Shown here: piece after piece, positions 1 to 10,832 of the stretch
Numbering within the stretch: position 1 is the first letter of the stretch
How the letters are laid out: each line of letters starts with the position of its first letter
Source: Micromonospora violae
Lineage (GTDB): Bacteria > Actinomycetota > Actinomycetes > Mycobacteriales > Micromonosporaceae
Length of the DNA stretch: 64,000 nucleotides
Direction of reading: 5' to 3'
NCBI RefSeq assembly: GCF_004217135.1
Contig: NZ_SHKK01000001.1
Location: 5,766,001 to 5,830,000, forward strand
The notes under the pieces: model-generated
What the model was told of the DNA's origin: nothing
Database searches by the model: none
The model's input: the letters and a program-made list of their open reading frames with translations, nothing else
Program-made: the position numbers and the translations under genes

Positions 1-1595
1 ACCTGGCCGACCCGGGCCGTCAGCCGCTGTTCGGCGCGGACCCGGGCGCGCCGCGCCGCCCACCGCACCGCCGGGCGGGTCGCCGCCGCCAGCAGCAGGC
101 CGGCCAGCAGGCCACCGAGCAGCAGTAGGGTCGGCAGCGGCACCTGACCCACCATCGGGTTGTCCAGCGCGGGCAGGCCGAGCGCCCGCAGTGCGTAGCC
201 GAGCACCAGCCAGCCCAGCCCGACCACGGCGGCGAGGGTGACCAACCACTGCGTACCGCCGACGAACCGCCACCACAGCGGCCGACGGTCGAGGCCGAGG
301 TCGGTGCCGGCGATGGTGCGGTCCAGGGCGTCCGGCAGGTCGCCGAGGCGGGACCGGGCGGCGGAGGTCACCGCGCCGGGCCAGGCGGCCGGCAGGTCGG
401 CGGCGGCCCGGTCGGCCACCGCGCGGATGGCGAGGCCGAGCGCCGAGCGCTGGGCGGCCGTCGGGTCCGGTACCGAGGTGGCGGCGACCAGGCTCTCCGC
501 CGGGTCGGCCTGGTCGCCGGCCGGGCCGTGCAGGTGCAGCCGACGCAGCGGGTCGGGTCGCAACCGCCGCCAACCCCGGACCACCGGCCAACCGGTGGCC
601 GCGCCGGCCCGATGCCGGTACGCCCGTTCCACGGCCGCGGTCACCGCGGGCACCCCGGCCGCCCCGGCCAACGCCCGGTTCAGCCCGTCGACGGCGGCGT
701 CGTCCGGCCCACCCGCCGGCCGGGCCGAACCGACCAGCGCGTCCAGGCCGCCGACGACCGTGTCGACGTCACCCGCGAGCCGGCGCAACGCGGCCTGCCG
801 CTCGGCGACGGTGCGTTCCAGGGCGGCGCGCAGCCCGACCATCCCGGCCGGATCGATGGCGGCGGTGGCCAGCAGTGGCACACCGGTCAGCCCGTCCGCG
901 TCGAGGAGCCGACGCAGGTCGTCCAGGACCCGGGGCACCTCGGCCGGGGGCAGCCGGTCGGCCTGGTTGAGCACGACAACTGTGACGTCGCGGTGCCGGT
1001 GGAACTCGCGCAGGTAGCTGTCATGGATGACCCGGTCCGCGTACTTCTGCGGGTCGACCACCCAGACCACCTGGTCGACCAGGCCGAGGAGGCGGTCCAC
1101 CTCAAGCCGGTGCGATCGCTGCACCGAGTCGAAGTCGGGAAGGTCGAGCAGGATCAGCCCGTGCAGGGCCGTCTCGTCGTCCCCGTCCAGGGCGCTCTCC
1201 CGGACGAAGCGGTGTCGGGGCAGGACGCCGATCCAGTCGAGCAGATGGTTGGCGCCCTCCAACGGCCCCCACACGCAGGCGTGGGTGACGCCGGTGGTCG
1301 GCCGGCGGACCCCGACCGGCGAGAGTTCCAGCTGAGCCAGGGCGTTGAAGAGGCTGGACTTGCCGCTGCCCGTGGCACCGGCCAGGGCGACCACGGTGTG
1401 GTCCCGGGACAGCGCGAGTCGGGTGCCGGCCCGCTCGACCAGGGTGTGCGCGGGCACCAGGTCGGAATCCGGGAGCAGACCGTCCACCACGGTCAGGAAC
1501 CGGCGTACCGCCTCCAGCCGGGCGATCAGCGCGTCCGGGTCGACCCGCTGGTCGCCGCGGAACACCTCGCGTACCCGGCCGGCGATGTTGCTCAC
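1..1595 (-). CDS. Dynamin-like GTPase, C-terminus beyond the window
   Basis: This is a large membrane-associated GTPase of the dynamin-like class; 531 residues lie in the window. It begins at a GTG whose TG is shared with the TGA of the upstream gene (GTGA overlap), so the two are translationally coupled. Visible motifs are a P-loop GATGSGKSS near residue 73, a G3-like DLPD near 151 and a G4-like NQAD near 209. Two hydrophobic segments follow at about residues 441-465 and 483-503. This order, with GTPase first and paired membrane helices late, is that of bacterial dynamins. A paired arrangement is known for Streptomyces DynA/DynB, which act at sporulation septa; equating this pair with DynAB is inference. 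It could equally be another YfjP/Era-like membrane GTPase. Confidence 0.75.
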   Translation of the reverse strand, partial: MSNIAGRVREVFRGDQRVDPDALIARLEAVRRFLTVVDGLLPDSDLVPAHTLVERAGTRLALSRDHTVVALAGATGSGKSSLFNALAQLELSPVGVRRPTTGVTHACVWGPLEGANHLLDWIGVLPRHRFVRESALDGDDETALHGLILLDLPDFDSVQRSHRLEVDRLLGLVDQVVWVVDPQKYADRVIHDSYLREFHRHRDVTVVVLNQADRLPPAEVPRVLDDLRRLLDADGLTGVPLLATAAIDPAGMVGLRAALERTVAERQAALRRLAGDVDTVVGGLDALVGSARPAGGPDDAAVDGLNRALAGAAGVPAVTAAVERAYRHRAGAATGWPVVRGWRRLRPDPLRRLHLHGPAGDQADPAESLVAATSVPDPTAAQRSALGLAIRAVADRAAADLPAAWPGAVTSAARSRLGDLPDALDRTIAGTDLGLDRRPLWWRFVGGTQWLVTLAAVVGLGWLVLGYALRALGLPALDNPMVGQVPLPTLLLLGGLLAGLLLAAATRPAVRWAARRARVRAEQRLTARVGQ

Positions 1596-3412
1596 CGGAG
1601 GCCCTCCTCGTCGCCGACGGACAGGCCACTGCGGTGCCGGGCCAGCTCGACCCGGGCGGCGGCGCGGCGCAGCTCGTCGCCGGCGTCCACGGCGGGTCGG
1701 GCGTCGGCGGTGCGGTTCAGGAACCGGTCGGCCTCCGCGTCCAGCAGCGTCCGTACCCGGGCCAGCAGGTCGGTGCGGGCCTTGGCGGCGAGGGTACGCA
1801 CCGCCTGGTCGCCGAAGATCGCCTGGAGGACGGCCTGCGCGGCAACCGTGGTGCCGGCGCCGGTGGCCACCTCCAGCCCGGTCGGGATGAACGCGGTGGA
1901 GGCGAAGACGGCGATCATCACGGCCAGCCCGGTGGCGTTCACCGCGTACGCGGCGGTGCGGGCCACGAACCGTTTGTCGCCGCCCTCGACCCGGACGAGC
2001 TCCAGCACTCCGCGCTGCCAGTCCCGAACCATGCGCTCGGCGCGTTCGGGTAGGTCGTCGCTGGGGTGGGCGAGCGCCGGGTCGAGCAGCCCGGCACCGG
2101 CCGGGTGGGCCTTCCACCCGGTGTACGCCGACTCGGCGGCCTCGGAAGCCACCCCGCGCAGCAGCGTCACCAGCTGTGATTCGATGGCGTTGCGCAGCTC
2201 GACGGCGGGTGCCGGCCGACCGGTGACGGCGGCCACGACCCGGTCCCGGAGGTGGCCGATCCGCGCCTCCAACGTGCGGAACAGCTCGCCGGTGCCGATG
2301 AACTCCTGCCAGCGGGCGAGCACCTCACCTCGGAGCAGCCGGCCGTCCTGGAGCCCCTGCTCGACGGTGCGTTCGGCACCCCGGTACGCGGCCCGGACCC
2401 GTTCGTCCAGCCCGTCGGCGGCGGCGAGCTGCTCGTCGGCGGCGTCGGCCAGATCTTCCACGATGGGGTGGAGCGCGGCCAGCGCCCCGTCGAGGGTCTG
2501 GCGGACCACCGCCGCCCGCGCGTCCGCGTCGGCGGCCAGCCGGGCGAACCAGTCGGCCAGCGGCGCGGTCACCCCCTCGGGCAGCAGCCCCTGACCGTCG
2601 ACCCAGGTCTCGGGCAACACGAACAGTGGCGCCCGGTCGAGGTCCTGCTCGGCGAGCATCTCGGCCAGGTGTGCGGCGATCTCGTCGGTGGCCTCGGCGG
2701 GCACCCGGTCCAGCACCATGGCGATCACCGTGCCGCGCGCCCGGGCGCTGCGCAGCAGCTCCCAGGGCACCGCGTCGGCGTACCGGGCGGCGGTGGTGAC
2801 GAAGAGCCAGAGGTCGGCGGCGGCCAGCAGTTGGCTGGCGAGTGCCCGGTTGGCGTCGACGACCGAGTCGATGTCGGGGGCGTCGAGGAAGGCCAGCCCG
2901 GCGGGCAGGGCGGGGGCGGTGACGAGGTGCAGGGAGCGTGGATCTTCGCTCGGCTCGGTGGTGCGGGTCAGCCCGGGTAGGAGGTCACCCTGCCGGAACC
3001 AGGCCGCGTCGGACGGGTTGCAGACCAGCACCGGGGAGCGGGTGGTCGGCCGGAGCACGCCGGCGGCGCTGACCCGGGCCTTGACCAGGCTGTTGACCAG
3101 GGTCGACTTACCCGCGCCGGTGGAGCCGCCGACCACCACGAGCAGCGGGGCGTCGAGCCGGGCGAGCCGGGGCAGCAGGTAGTCGTCGAGCTGGTCGGTG
3201 AGGGCGGTGGCGGTGTGCCGGGCGGAGCTGGCCGACGGCAGCGCGAGGGGATACCGGGTCGCGCCGATCGCCTCCCGGAGGCCCGACAGCGCGCCGGGGA
3301 GGCTGTCGTCCCCGGTCGGGGCGGGCGGCTCCCCCGCTGGGTCCGGCGGGTCGGTGCGGGCTGCGACGGCGGGCGCGCCGGAACGGGTGGCGGGATCGCC
3401 GTGCGTCGTCAC
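1592..3412 (-). CDS. Dynamin-like GTPase
   Basis: This 606-residue protein is the partner of the GTPase encoded just downstream. It starts with a proline/alanine-rich segment of about 40 residues and has a P-loop [10 protein letters not shown] at 95-104 and a DAPD G3-like motif. Long helical sequence follows, then one hydrophobic hairpin region late in the protein (about 490-550) that could insert in the membrane. I chose the GTG at 3412; an in-frame TTG at 3448 would add 12 residues and run towards the dnaK promoter. Two adjacent unequal dynamin-like proteins are a common arrangement because they can act as hetero-oligomers. A role in membrane remodelling or septation is inference. The G4 motif is not classical (VLDR rather than NKxD). 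Confidence 0.75.
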   Translation of the reverse strand: MTTHGDPATRSGAPAVAARTDPPDPAGEPPAPTGDDSLPGALSGLREAIGATRYPLALPSASSARHTATALTDQLDDYLLPRLARLDAPLLVVVGGSTGAGKSTLVNSLVKARVSAAGVLRPTTRSPVLVCNPSDAAWFRQGDLLPGLTRTTEPSEDPRSLHLVTAPALPAGLAFLDAPDIDSVVDANRALASQLLAAADLWLFVTTAARYADAVPWELLRSARARGTVIAMVLDRVPAEATDEIAAHLAEMLAEQDLDRAPLFVLPETWVDGQGLLPEGVTAPLADWFARLAADADARAAVVRQTLDGALAALHPIVEDLADAADEQLAAADGLDERVRAAYRGAERTVEQGLQDGRLLRGEVLARWQEFIGTGELFRTLEARIGHLRDRVVAAVTGRPAPAVELRNAIESQLVTLLRGVASEAAESAYTGWKAHPAGAGLLDPALAHPSDDLPERAERMVRDWQRGVLELVRVEGGDKRFVARTAAYAVNATGLAVMIAVFASTAFIPTGLEVATGAGTTVAAQAVLQAIFGDQAVRTLAAKARTDLLARVRTLLDAEADRFLNRTADARPAVDAGDELRRAAARVELARHRSGLSVGDEEGLR

Positions 3413-3485
3413 CGCTAAAGCGTGCCCGACCGATGCAAGGGAAGACAACCGGACGGTAGTAACGGCTGGGTTGCGTCGGGTTGGC

Positions 3486-3499
3486 TCAAGTCAACTTGA
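3486..3499. promoter_or_regulatory. Perfect palindrome upstream of the dnaK HAIR
   Basis: TCAAGT-CA-ACTTGA forms a perfect 14-bp inverted repeat overlapping the likely -35 region of dnaK. The half-sites resemble HAIR halves but with short, outward geometry. It may be a second HspR contact or an unrelated operator. Confidence 0.4.
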
Positions 3500-3524
3500 C
3501 GATTGGCTGACGCGTGGCACTATT
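3496..3524 (+). promoter_or_regulatory. Candidate dnaK promoter
   Basis: TTGACG at 3496-3501 is a good -35 box. An AT-rich CACTATT at 3518-3524 lies 16-17 bp downstream as a possible -10. The HAIR operator begins inside the -10, as expected for direct HspR repression of a vegetative promoter. Confidence 0.5.
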
Positions 3525-3542
3525 GAGCCAAGTTCACTCAAC
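3522..3542 (+). promoter_or_regulatory. HAIR operator of dnaK (HspR site)
   Basis: ATTGAGC-N7-ACTCAAC closely matches the HspR-associated inverted repeat CTTGAGT-N7-ACTCAAG. It sits about 90 bp before the dnaK start. HspR is encoded at the end of the same operon, giving the standard autoregulatory loop in which DnaK acts as co-repressor. Confidence 0.88.
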
Positions 3543-3632
3543 TTGTGGTGGGGCCCGCTGCGGGCGGTGCTCGCCAGCAGCCCACGGGCGACGCCCGTCA
3601 CCTGCACAACCTTACGAAGCGAGGAAGCGAAG

Positions 3633-5510
<1,878 letters not shown>

Positions 5511-5558
5511 CCGTCGGTCTCCGACACGTGTCCACCGCGAAGGGGATGAGGTAGCCGC

Positions 5559-6314
5559 ATGACGCAGAAGCCACGAGCCGCCGACCCGGACGACACCGGG
5601 TCGACGCCGGGTGGCTCCGCGCCCACGGAGCCGACCACCGGCGACGGGGAGCGGGTCGTCATCCGCAACAACCGCAAGCTCGTCGACACCGCCGAGCCGG
5701 AGGGGACCGCCGCCGACGCGGAGACCGGGGTGCCCGCCGAGGGTCTGGTCGAGGACGCCGAGGTCGTGGTCGACGAGATCGAGGTCGAGGTCAACTCCAC
5801 CGACGGGCCGGAACCGTCCGGCCCGGCGGTGGTCGACGCCCCGGCGCAGCCGGTGGACGGCGGCACGGGCACCCCGCTCGGCGTCGAGCTGGAGGCGCTC
5901 CGGGCCGAGCTCGACGAGCGGACCAGGGACCTGCAGCGGGTGTCGGCGGAGTACGCCAACTACCGCAAGCGGGTCGACCGTGACCGCAGCCTCGTGCAGG
6001 AGCAGGCGACCGGTTCGGTGCTCGCCGCGCTGCTGCCGATCCTGGACGACCTGGACCGGGCTCGGGAACATGGCGACCTGGTCGGGCCGTTCGGCACGGT
6101 GGCGGAACAGCTCACCACCGCGCTGGGCAAGTTCGGCCTGAACGCCTTCGGCGAGCAGGGCGACCCGTTCGACCCGACCCGGCACGAGGCCGTCGCGCAC
6201 CAGACCTCGGCCGACGTCAGCGAGCCGACCTGCGTGCAGGTCATGCGACGCGGCTACCAGCTCGGTGAGCGGCTGCTGCGCCCCGCGCTGGTCGCGGTCG
6301 CGGATCCGGAATAG
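5559..6314 (+). CDS. grpE: Nucleotide exchange factor GrpE
   Basis: Second gene of the dnaK operon, 251 residues, start ATG preceded by AGGGGATGAGG. The first 105 or so residues are acidic and low in complexity. Then comes a coiled-coil stretch (about 110-150) with the family-typical YANYRKR, and a compact C-terminal domain containing HEAVAHQ and the terminal RLLRPALVAVA. GrpE releases ADP from DnaK and can act as a thermosensor. The N-terminal extension is longer than in E. coli but usual for actinobacteria. Confidence 0.97.
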   Translation: MTQKPRAADPDDTGSTPGGSAPTEPTTGDGERVVIRNNRKLVDTAEPEGTAADAETGVPAEGLVEDAEVVVDEIEVEVNSTDGPEPSGPAVVDAPAQPVDGGTGTPLGVELEALRAELDERTRDLQRVSAEYANYRKRVDRDRSLVQEQATGSVLAALLPILDDLDRAREHGDLVGPFGTVAEQLTTALGKFGLNAFGEQGDPFDPTRHEAVAHQTSADVSEPTCVQVMRRGYQLGERLLRPALVAVADPE

Positions 6315-6399
6315 TGCCAGACAGTGACCGGGCCGTCCCGTCTGCCGCGCAGCGGTGGGCGGGACGGCCGGGCCACCAGGGTCGGAAGGAGGTGGACCG

Positions 6400-7584
6400 G
6401 TGAGTTCGAAGGACTGGATCGAGAAGGACTTCTACGCCGTGCTCGGCGTGGACAAGGCCGCCTCCGCGGATGACATCAAGAAGGCGTACCGCAGGGTGGC
6501 CCGGGAGTCGCACCCGGACCACAACCCGGGCGACCCGAAGGCCGAGGAGCGGTTCAAGGCCGCGTCCGAGGCGTACAACGTGTTGTCGGACAGCGGCCGT
6601 CGCCGCGAGTACGACGAGATGCGCTCGCTCTTCGGCTCGGGCGCGTTCCGCCGCAACGCCCGGGGTGGGGGTCAGCCGGGCGGCATGCCGTTCGACGTCT
6701 CCGACATGTTCGGTGGTGGCGGCGGAGGCGGTGATCGCCGCTTCGGAGGCGCCGGCTTCCAGGACCTGTTCAGTTCGATCTTCACTGGCGGCCAGGCCGG
6801 CGGGCAGGCGGCGCCACGCGGTCCGGCCCGTGGCCGGGACGTGGAGACCGAGGTGGCACTGGACTTCGGCGACGCGGTACGCGGGGTGACGCTGCCCCTG
6901 ACGCTGCGCGCGCCCGGAGTCTGTGACACCTGCCATGGCAACGGGGCCAAGCCCGGCACCCAGCCGCGTACCTGCCCGGTCTGTCATGGTGCCGGGGTGA
7001 CCACCCGCAACCAGGGGTCGTTCAGCTTCTCCGAGCCGTGCCGCAACTGCCAGGGCGTCGGCACCGTGGTGGAGGAGAAGTGCCCGGAGTGCCACGGCAG
7101 CGGCGGTGTCACCAAGACCCGCACCATGAACGTGCGCTTCCCGGCCGGGGTGGCCGACGGTCAACGCATCCGGCTGGCCGGGCGCGGCGAGCCGGGCGAG
7201 CGCGGTGGCCCGGCGGGTGACCTCTTCGTGCAGGTCAAGGTTCGGCCGGATGAGCTGTTTGGGCGTACCGGAGACGACCTGACGCTGACCGTGCCGGTCA
7301 CCTTCGCGGAGGCCGTGCTCGGCACGGACCTGCGGGTGCCCACGCTCGACGGGGCGGTGACCCTCCGGGTTCCGCCGGGGACGCCGAGCGGGCGGGTGCT
7401 GCGGGCCCGGGGCAAGGGTGTGGTTCGACGCGATGGGCAGGCCGGTGACCTGCTGGTCACGCTGGACGTGGTGGTGCCGGCCCGGTTGTCGGACGAGGCG
7501 CGTACGGCGCTGGAGTCGTTCGCCGAGCAGACCCCGCCGGCGGGCCGGGAACATCTGGACGCACGGGTGCGTCGAGTCAGTTAG
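6400..7584 (+). CDS. dnaJ: Co-chaperone DnaJ (type I Hsp40)
   Basis: 394-residue DnaJ. I chose GTG at 6400 because GGAAGGAGGTG stands just before it and the protein then opens [16 protein letters not shown]; the frame extends upstream without a ribosome-binding site. The J-domain carries the essential HPD near residues 37-39. A Gly-rich region follows, with a cluster of four CxxCxGxG zinc motifs ([32 protein letters not shown]) at about 175-235 and then the C-terminal substrate-binding domain. It stimulates the DnaK ATPase and delivers substrates. It is the operon-linked DnaJ1-type protein of actinobacteria, in which dnaJ is followed by hspR. Confidence 0.97.
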   Translation: MSSKDWIEKDFYAVLGVDKAASADDIKKAYRRVARESHPDHNPGDPKAEERFKAASEAYNVLSDSGRRREYDEMRSLFGSGAFRRNARGGGQPGGMPFDVSDMFGGGGGGGDRRFGGAGFQDLFSSIFTGGQAGGQAAPRGPARGRDVETEVALDFGDAVRGVTLPLTLRAPGVCDTCHGNGAKPGTQPRTCPVCHGAGVTTRNQGSFSFSEPCRNCQGVGTVVEEKCPECHGSGGVTKTRTMNVRFPAGVADGQRIRLAGRGEPGERGGPAGDLFVQVKVRPDELFGRTGDDLTLTVPVTFAEAVLGTDLRVPTLDGAVTLRVPPGTPSGRVLRARGKGVVRRDGQAGDLLVTLDVVVPARLSDEARTALESFAEQTPPAGREHLDARVRRVS

Positions 7585-7614
7585 TCCGGTGGAATGGACG
7601 CGGAGGTGAGCGGG

Positions 7615-8055
7615 ATGTCCGGCGAGTTCCTCGGTTCGGGCGACCCTGGCTACGAGGCCAAGGTTCTGATGATCTCGGTTGCGGCGCGGATGGCGGGGAT
7701 GCACCCACAGACCCTGCGCCAGTACGACCGGCTGGGGCTGGTGCAGCCCGGCCGGGCCGCTGGTGGCGGGCGTCGCTACAGCGTCCGTGACGTGGTGCTG
7801 CTGCGCGAGGTGCAGCGGCTCAGCCAGGATGACGGGATCAACCTGGCCGGCGTCAAGCGGATCATCGGGCTGGAACGGCTGTTGGAGCAGGCGCAGCAGC
7901 GGGTGGCCCGACTGGAGGCGGAGCTGGACGCCGCGTACCGCCGGGTGGCGGAGTTGGAGTCGTTGGCCCGCTTCCCGGGCCGGGACCTGGTGCCGACCAA
8001 CCGTACATCCACCGCACTGGTGGTGTGGCGGCCTCGCCGCACGCCCGATCGCTGA
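7615..8055 (+). CDS. hspR: Heat-shock repressor HspR (MerR family)
   Basis: 146-residue transcriptional repressor of heat-shock genes. The ATG at 7615 has GGAGGTG six bases upstream and is preferred over the in-frame ATG at 7594. The MerR-type winged helix is clear: ISVAARMAGMHPQTLRQYDR then GGGRRYS and the wing region, followed by a coiled coil (about 95-125). HspR binds HAIR sequences together with DnaK; two such sites are visible here (before dnaK and before clpB). Being last in its own regulated operon gives negative feedback. Confidence 0.95.
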   Translation: MSGEFLGSGDPGYEAKVLMISVAARMAGMHPQTLRQYDRLGLVQPGRAAGGGRRYSVRDVVLLREVQRLSQDDGINLAGVKRIIGLERLLEQAQQRVARLEAELDAAYRRVAELESLARFPGRDLVPTNRTSTALVVWRPRRTPDR

Positions 8056-8083
8056 CCTGCCACACACCCGGATCTGTCTCCTC

Positions 8084-8123
8084 GGCCCGGGCCGCGCTGG
8101 GATTCCCCGGCGCGGCCCGGGCC
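8084..8123 (+). terminator. Terminator of the dnaK operon
   Basis: A perfect 14-bp GC-rich stem (8084-8097 with 8110-8123) and a 12-nt loop begins 29 bases after the hspR stop. There is no T-run, as is usual for actinobacterial terminators. Confidence 0.8.
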
Positions 8124-8193
8124 GCCTCGGTTAGCCTGTCAATAAGGGTCCAATCGGCTCAATCCGGACCTACCGGCATGGCGAGGGGGAGCG

Positions 8194-8388
8194 ATGGCGG
8201 AGCCGGCGAAGAAGGTGGCCCAGCAGACGGAGGACCGGTTGGAGAACCTGGCCGAGACCATCCGCAAGAAGTTCGACAAGGTGACCGAGGGGACCTACCG
8301 GGACCGGATCATCGCGGGCCGGTTCGCTGAGGACGGCGACCACGCCGACGAGCGGAGCCGGGCCGAGCCGGAACGCCAGCGGGACTGA
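8194..8388 (+). CDS. Small charged hypothetical protein
   Basis: 64 residues, start ATG with AGGGGGAG upstream. The sequence is mostly charged helix (AEPAKKVAQQTEDRLENLAE...), with no cysteine, membrane segment or recognisable domain, and the last 20 residues are Glu/Arg-rich. I do not recognise a family. It is followed by a hairpin terminator and faces the convergent gene at 8517, so it looks like a stand-alone transcription unit. Confidence 0.65.
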   Translation: MAEPAKKVAQQTEDRLENLAETIRKKFDKVTEGTYRDRIIAGRFAEDGDHADERSRAEPERQRD

Positions 8389-8403
8389 TCGGTGACTGAC
8401 GTG

Positions 8404-8434
8404 CGGGCCGGGAGCCACGGGGGGTCCCGGCCCG
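8404..8434. terminator. Hairpin between convergent genes
   Basis: CGGGCCGGGA pairs with TCCCGGCCCG around an 11-nt loop. It lies 15 bases after the stop of the small gene at 8194 and before the end of the convergent gene at 8517, so it may serve both. Confidence 0.7.
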
Positions 8435-8516
8435 TTCGCCTGTCGTCAGGTGCCGGCCGGGACGCGGGGAGCGCAGCGGCGTAGGAACCCACACCCCGCT
8501 GGCGATCAGTTCGGTC

Positions 8517-8948
8517 TCAGCCGAGGCGGCGGTTCTCGCGGACCAGGCCGCCCTCGCACCAGTCGCGGTAGACGAAGAGATCCGGTCGCGCCAACAGCAC
8601 CCGACCGTTGTGCGCCCAGATCTTCATCAGCTCGTCGCCGTCACGCTCGGCCTGTTCGACGAGCTTGCGGAAGCGACGCTTGGGGTGGGCGCGGAAGTTC
8701 GTCCGGATGCCGTCGGCCGCGTAGATGTAGAGGCAGTGCAGCGCGAACCGTCGGGCCGGGCAGGTGGAATCCATCGCTAACTCGAAGAGCGTCAACACCA
8801 GCCGGTCGCCGGAGACCAACAGGTCCCAGTCGGGTGGCATCGAGGCCAACGGCACCGAATCGGGCTTGTAGGCCCAAGCTCGCAACTCCGCCGGAGTCGG
8901 ATCGACGGGGTTGGCGAAGCCGTGGAACGTCGATTCCTGCACGCTCAC
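8517..8948 (-). CDS. Conserved actinobacterial hypothetical protein
   Basis: 143 residues from the GTG at 8948 (GAAGG upstream); the frame is open further upstream but without a start signal. The sequence (QESTFHGFANPVDPT, PPDWDLLVSGDRL, CLYIYAADGIRTNFRAHPK) reads as a compact, well-conserved soluble domain, and I recall similar proteins in Streptomyces and relatives. No catalytic motif or known function can be assigned. Aromatic and charged clusters such as LFVYRDWCEGGL near the C-terminus would be good family markers. Confidence 0.75.
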   Translation of the reverse strand: MSVQESTFHGFANPVDPTPAELRAWAYKPDSVPLASMPPDWDLLVSGDRLVLTLFELAMDSTCPARRFALHCLYIYAADGIRTNFRAHPKRRFRKLVEQAERDGDELMKIWAHNGRVLLARPDLFVYRDWCEGGLVRENRRLG

Positions 8949-9090
8949 CGGCCAACCTTCCGCTCTCGCCCGCGTCTGGCAACGCTGCCTGCGGACCCTG
9001 GCTGCTGGGGCGAAACGGTAACCCGCCGTCGGGTGCTGCGGTAGTCCCCGTGGGGAGCAATTCAGCAACCGTTGGGCGGGTTACCGACCG

Positions 9091-10296
9091 TCAGTCGTGG
9101 ATCGGGATCGAGGCTGGCCGCTGGGCCGCCGCACGGTTGCGCAGCCAGCGCTTGAACCACGGGAAGTCGGGCAGCCGAGCCAGGATCGGCCCGGTCACCA
9201 CGGTGATCAGGACGTACGTCGCGGCCAGCGCTGCCAACCGTGGTTCGACGCTCCCGGCGGCCACCGCGAGCCCGGCGATGACGATGGAGAACTCACCTCG
9301 CGGTACGAGTGCCAGGCCGGTCCGCCATCGACCGGGCTCCGCGATGCCGACCCGGCGGGCGGCGAGGTAACCGGTGAGCGTCTTCGTCGCCATGGTGACC
9401 ACGGCCAGGGCCAGAGCCGGCAGCAGCACCGGCGGAATGTCCTGCGGGCTGGTGGTCAGACCGAAGAAGACGAAGAACACCGCGGCGAACAGGTCCCGCA
9501 GCGGCGAGAGCAGCTCGGTGGCGTGGTGCGCCACCGGGCCGGAGAGGGCGATGCCGACCAGGAACGCGCCGACCGCCGCCGACACCTGGAGCGACGCGGC
9601 GATGCCCGCGATCAGCAACGTCAGACCGAGTACGCCGAGGAGCAGCGCCTCCGGGTCCTTCGCCGACAGGGCGGCGGAGATGAGGTGGCCGTACCGGATG
9701 GCGAGGACCAGCACGAGCAGCACCGTACCCACCGCGACGGTGAGCGCGATCCCGCCGCCGAGCAGGCCGGTACCGGCCAGGACGGCGGTGACGAGCGGCA
9801 GGTAGAGCGCCATCGCCAGGTCCTCGATCACCAGGACCGAGAGGATCACCGGGGTTTCCCGGTTACCGACCCGGCCCAGGTCGGCGAGGACCTTGGCGAT
9901 CACGCCGGACGAGGAGACCCAGGTGATGCCGCCGAGTACCAGGGCGGCGACCCAATCCCAGCCGAGCAGCAGGGCGAACCCCGCCCCGGGCAGCGCATTG
10001 AGGACGCCGTCGATCAGCCCTGCGGGGGCCGCCGACCGGAGGTTGCCGACCAGTTCGTTGGCCGAGTATTCCAGGCCGAGCATCACCAGCAGCAGGATGA
10101 CGCCGATCTCGGCGCCGACCGCGAAGAACTCCTCGCTGGCGTCCAGCGGCAGCAGCCCGCCGTGCCCGAACGCCAACCCGGCGAGCAGGTAGAGGGGGAT
10201 GGGAGAGAGGCCGAAGCGCCGGCTCAGCCGGCTGAGCAGCCCAAGCAGCAGCAGCAGCGCACCGACTTCGATGAGCAGCGTGGTGAAATCGTGCAT
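9091..10296 (-). CDS. CPA2-family K+(Na+)/H+ antiporter (KhtU-like)
   Basis: 401-residue polytopic membrane protein of the monovalent cation:proton antiporter-2 family. It has about 12 hydrophobic segments, the family signature GAEIGVILLLVMLGLEYS and the GGITWVSSSGVIAKVL core. It lacks the C-terminal RCK domain of KefB/KefC. That regulatory function is supplied by the upstream gene (10302-10802), which ends 5 nt before this start. The arrangement matches KhtT-KhtU of Bacillus, a K+ efflux system active under alkaline or osmotic stress. The exact ion cannot be read from sequence. Confidence 0.88.
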   Translation of the reverse strand: MHDFTTLLIEVGALLLLLGLLSRLSRRFGLSPIPLYLLAGLAFGHGGLLPLDASEEFFAVGAEIGVILLLVMLGLEYSANELVGNLRSAAPAGLIDGVLNALPGAGFALLLGWDWVAALVLGGITWVSSSGVIAKVLADLGRVGNRETPVILSVLVIEDLAMALYLPLVTAVLAGTGLLGGGIALTVAVGTVLLVLVLAIRYGHLISAALSAKDPEALLLGVLGLTLLIAGIAASLQVSAAVGAFLVGIALSGPVAHHATELLSPLRDLFAAVFFVFFGLTTSPQDIPPVLLPALALAVVTMATKTLTGYLAARRVGIAEPGRWRTGLALVPRGEFSIVIAGLAVAAGSVEPRLAALAATYVLITVVTGPILARLPDFPWFKRWLRNRAAAQRPASIPIHD

Positions 10297-10301
10297 CCGC
10301 C

Positions 10302-10802
10302 TCAGCCGTCCGGGTCACTGTCGGCAAGGATGGCGGACACGCCGTCGAGACCCCTGCGGGTCCCGACAACGACCACCACGTCGCCGGCGGCGAAGCGGAA
10401 GGAGGGGAGTGGCGAAACGATCACTTCGCCTTCGCGCAGCACCGCCACGATGGAGGCGCTGGTGCGGGTACGCGCCTTGGTGTCGCCGAGCTTCCGGTTC
10501 ACGTACGGCGAACCGGCCGTGATGGCGATCTGCTCGGTGAGGAGCCCGGCGGCCTGCTCGCGGAGCCCGGACAGCTGACCGAGCATCAGCGAGGCGCCGA
10601 GGATGTCGGCCAGAGCCTCAGCCTCGTCGTCGGTCAGCGGGATGTCCGACTGGCAGGCATCAGGGTCGTCGGGATCGTAGAGGACGAGATCACGTCGGCC
10701 GTTGCGGTGGGAAACCACGCCGAGCCGCCGCCCGGATTCGGTCACCAGATCGTGACGCACGCCGATGCCCGGTAAGGCAGTCTGTTCCACACGTACTCGC
10801 AC
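10302..10802 (-). CDS. KhtT-like RCK_C (TrkA-C) regulatory subunit
   Basis: 166-residue soluble protein: an N-terminal domain of about 80 residues followed by a TrkA-C/RCK_C domain (VNRKLGDTKARTRTSASIVAVLREGEV, then FRFAAGDVVVVVGTRRGL). Partner and probable gate of the antiporter encoded next. In Bacillus the homologous KhtT binds cyclic-di-AMP; whether that holds here is inference. The GTG at 10802 lies 7 nt after TAGCCT on the same strand, which fits leaderless transcription; another GTG at 10790 is possible. The start codon is only 30 bp from the divergent lipoprotein gene. Confidence 0.85.
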   Translation of the reverse strand: MRVRVEQTALPGIGVRHDLVTESGRRLGVVSHRNGRRDLVLYDPDDPDACQSDIPLTDDEAEALADILGASLMLGQLSGLREQAAGLLTEQIAITAGSPYVNRKLGDTKARTRTSASIVAVLREGEVIVSPLPSFRFAAGDVVVVVGTRRGLDGVSAILADSDPDG

Positions 10803-10832
10803 CCGGGCAAGGCTACCCCCTTGGAGACGCCG

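Noticed and set aside
238..2980. Several long plus-strand open frames opposite the two GTPase genes
   Set aside because: High-GC antisense shadows: Arg/Pro/Ala-rich, no family features, while the minus strand has clear GTPase motifs.
3198..3632. Upstream extension of the dnaK reading frame
   Set aside because: Contains the promoter and HAIR element and overlaps the divergent GTPase; DnaK proteins begin at the ATG at 3633.
9097..10578. 493-codon plus-strand frame opposite the antiporter genes
   Set aside because: Gln/Arg/Glu-rich antisense reading of membrane helices; no start signal and no domain.
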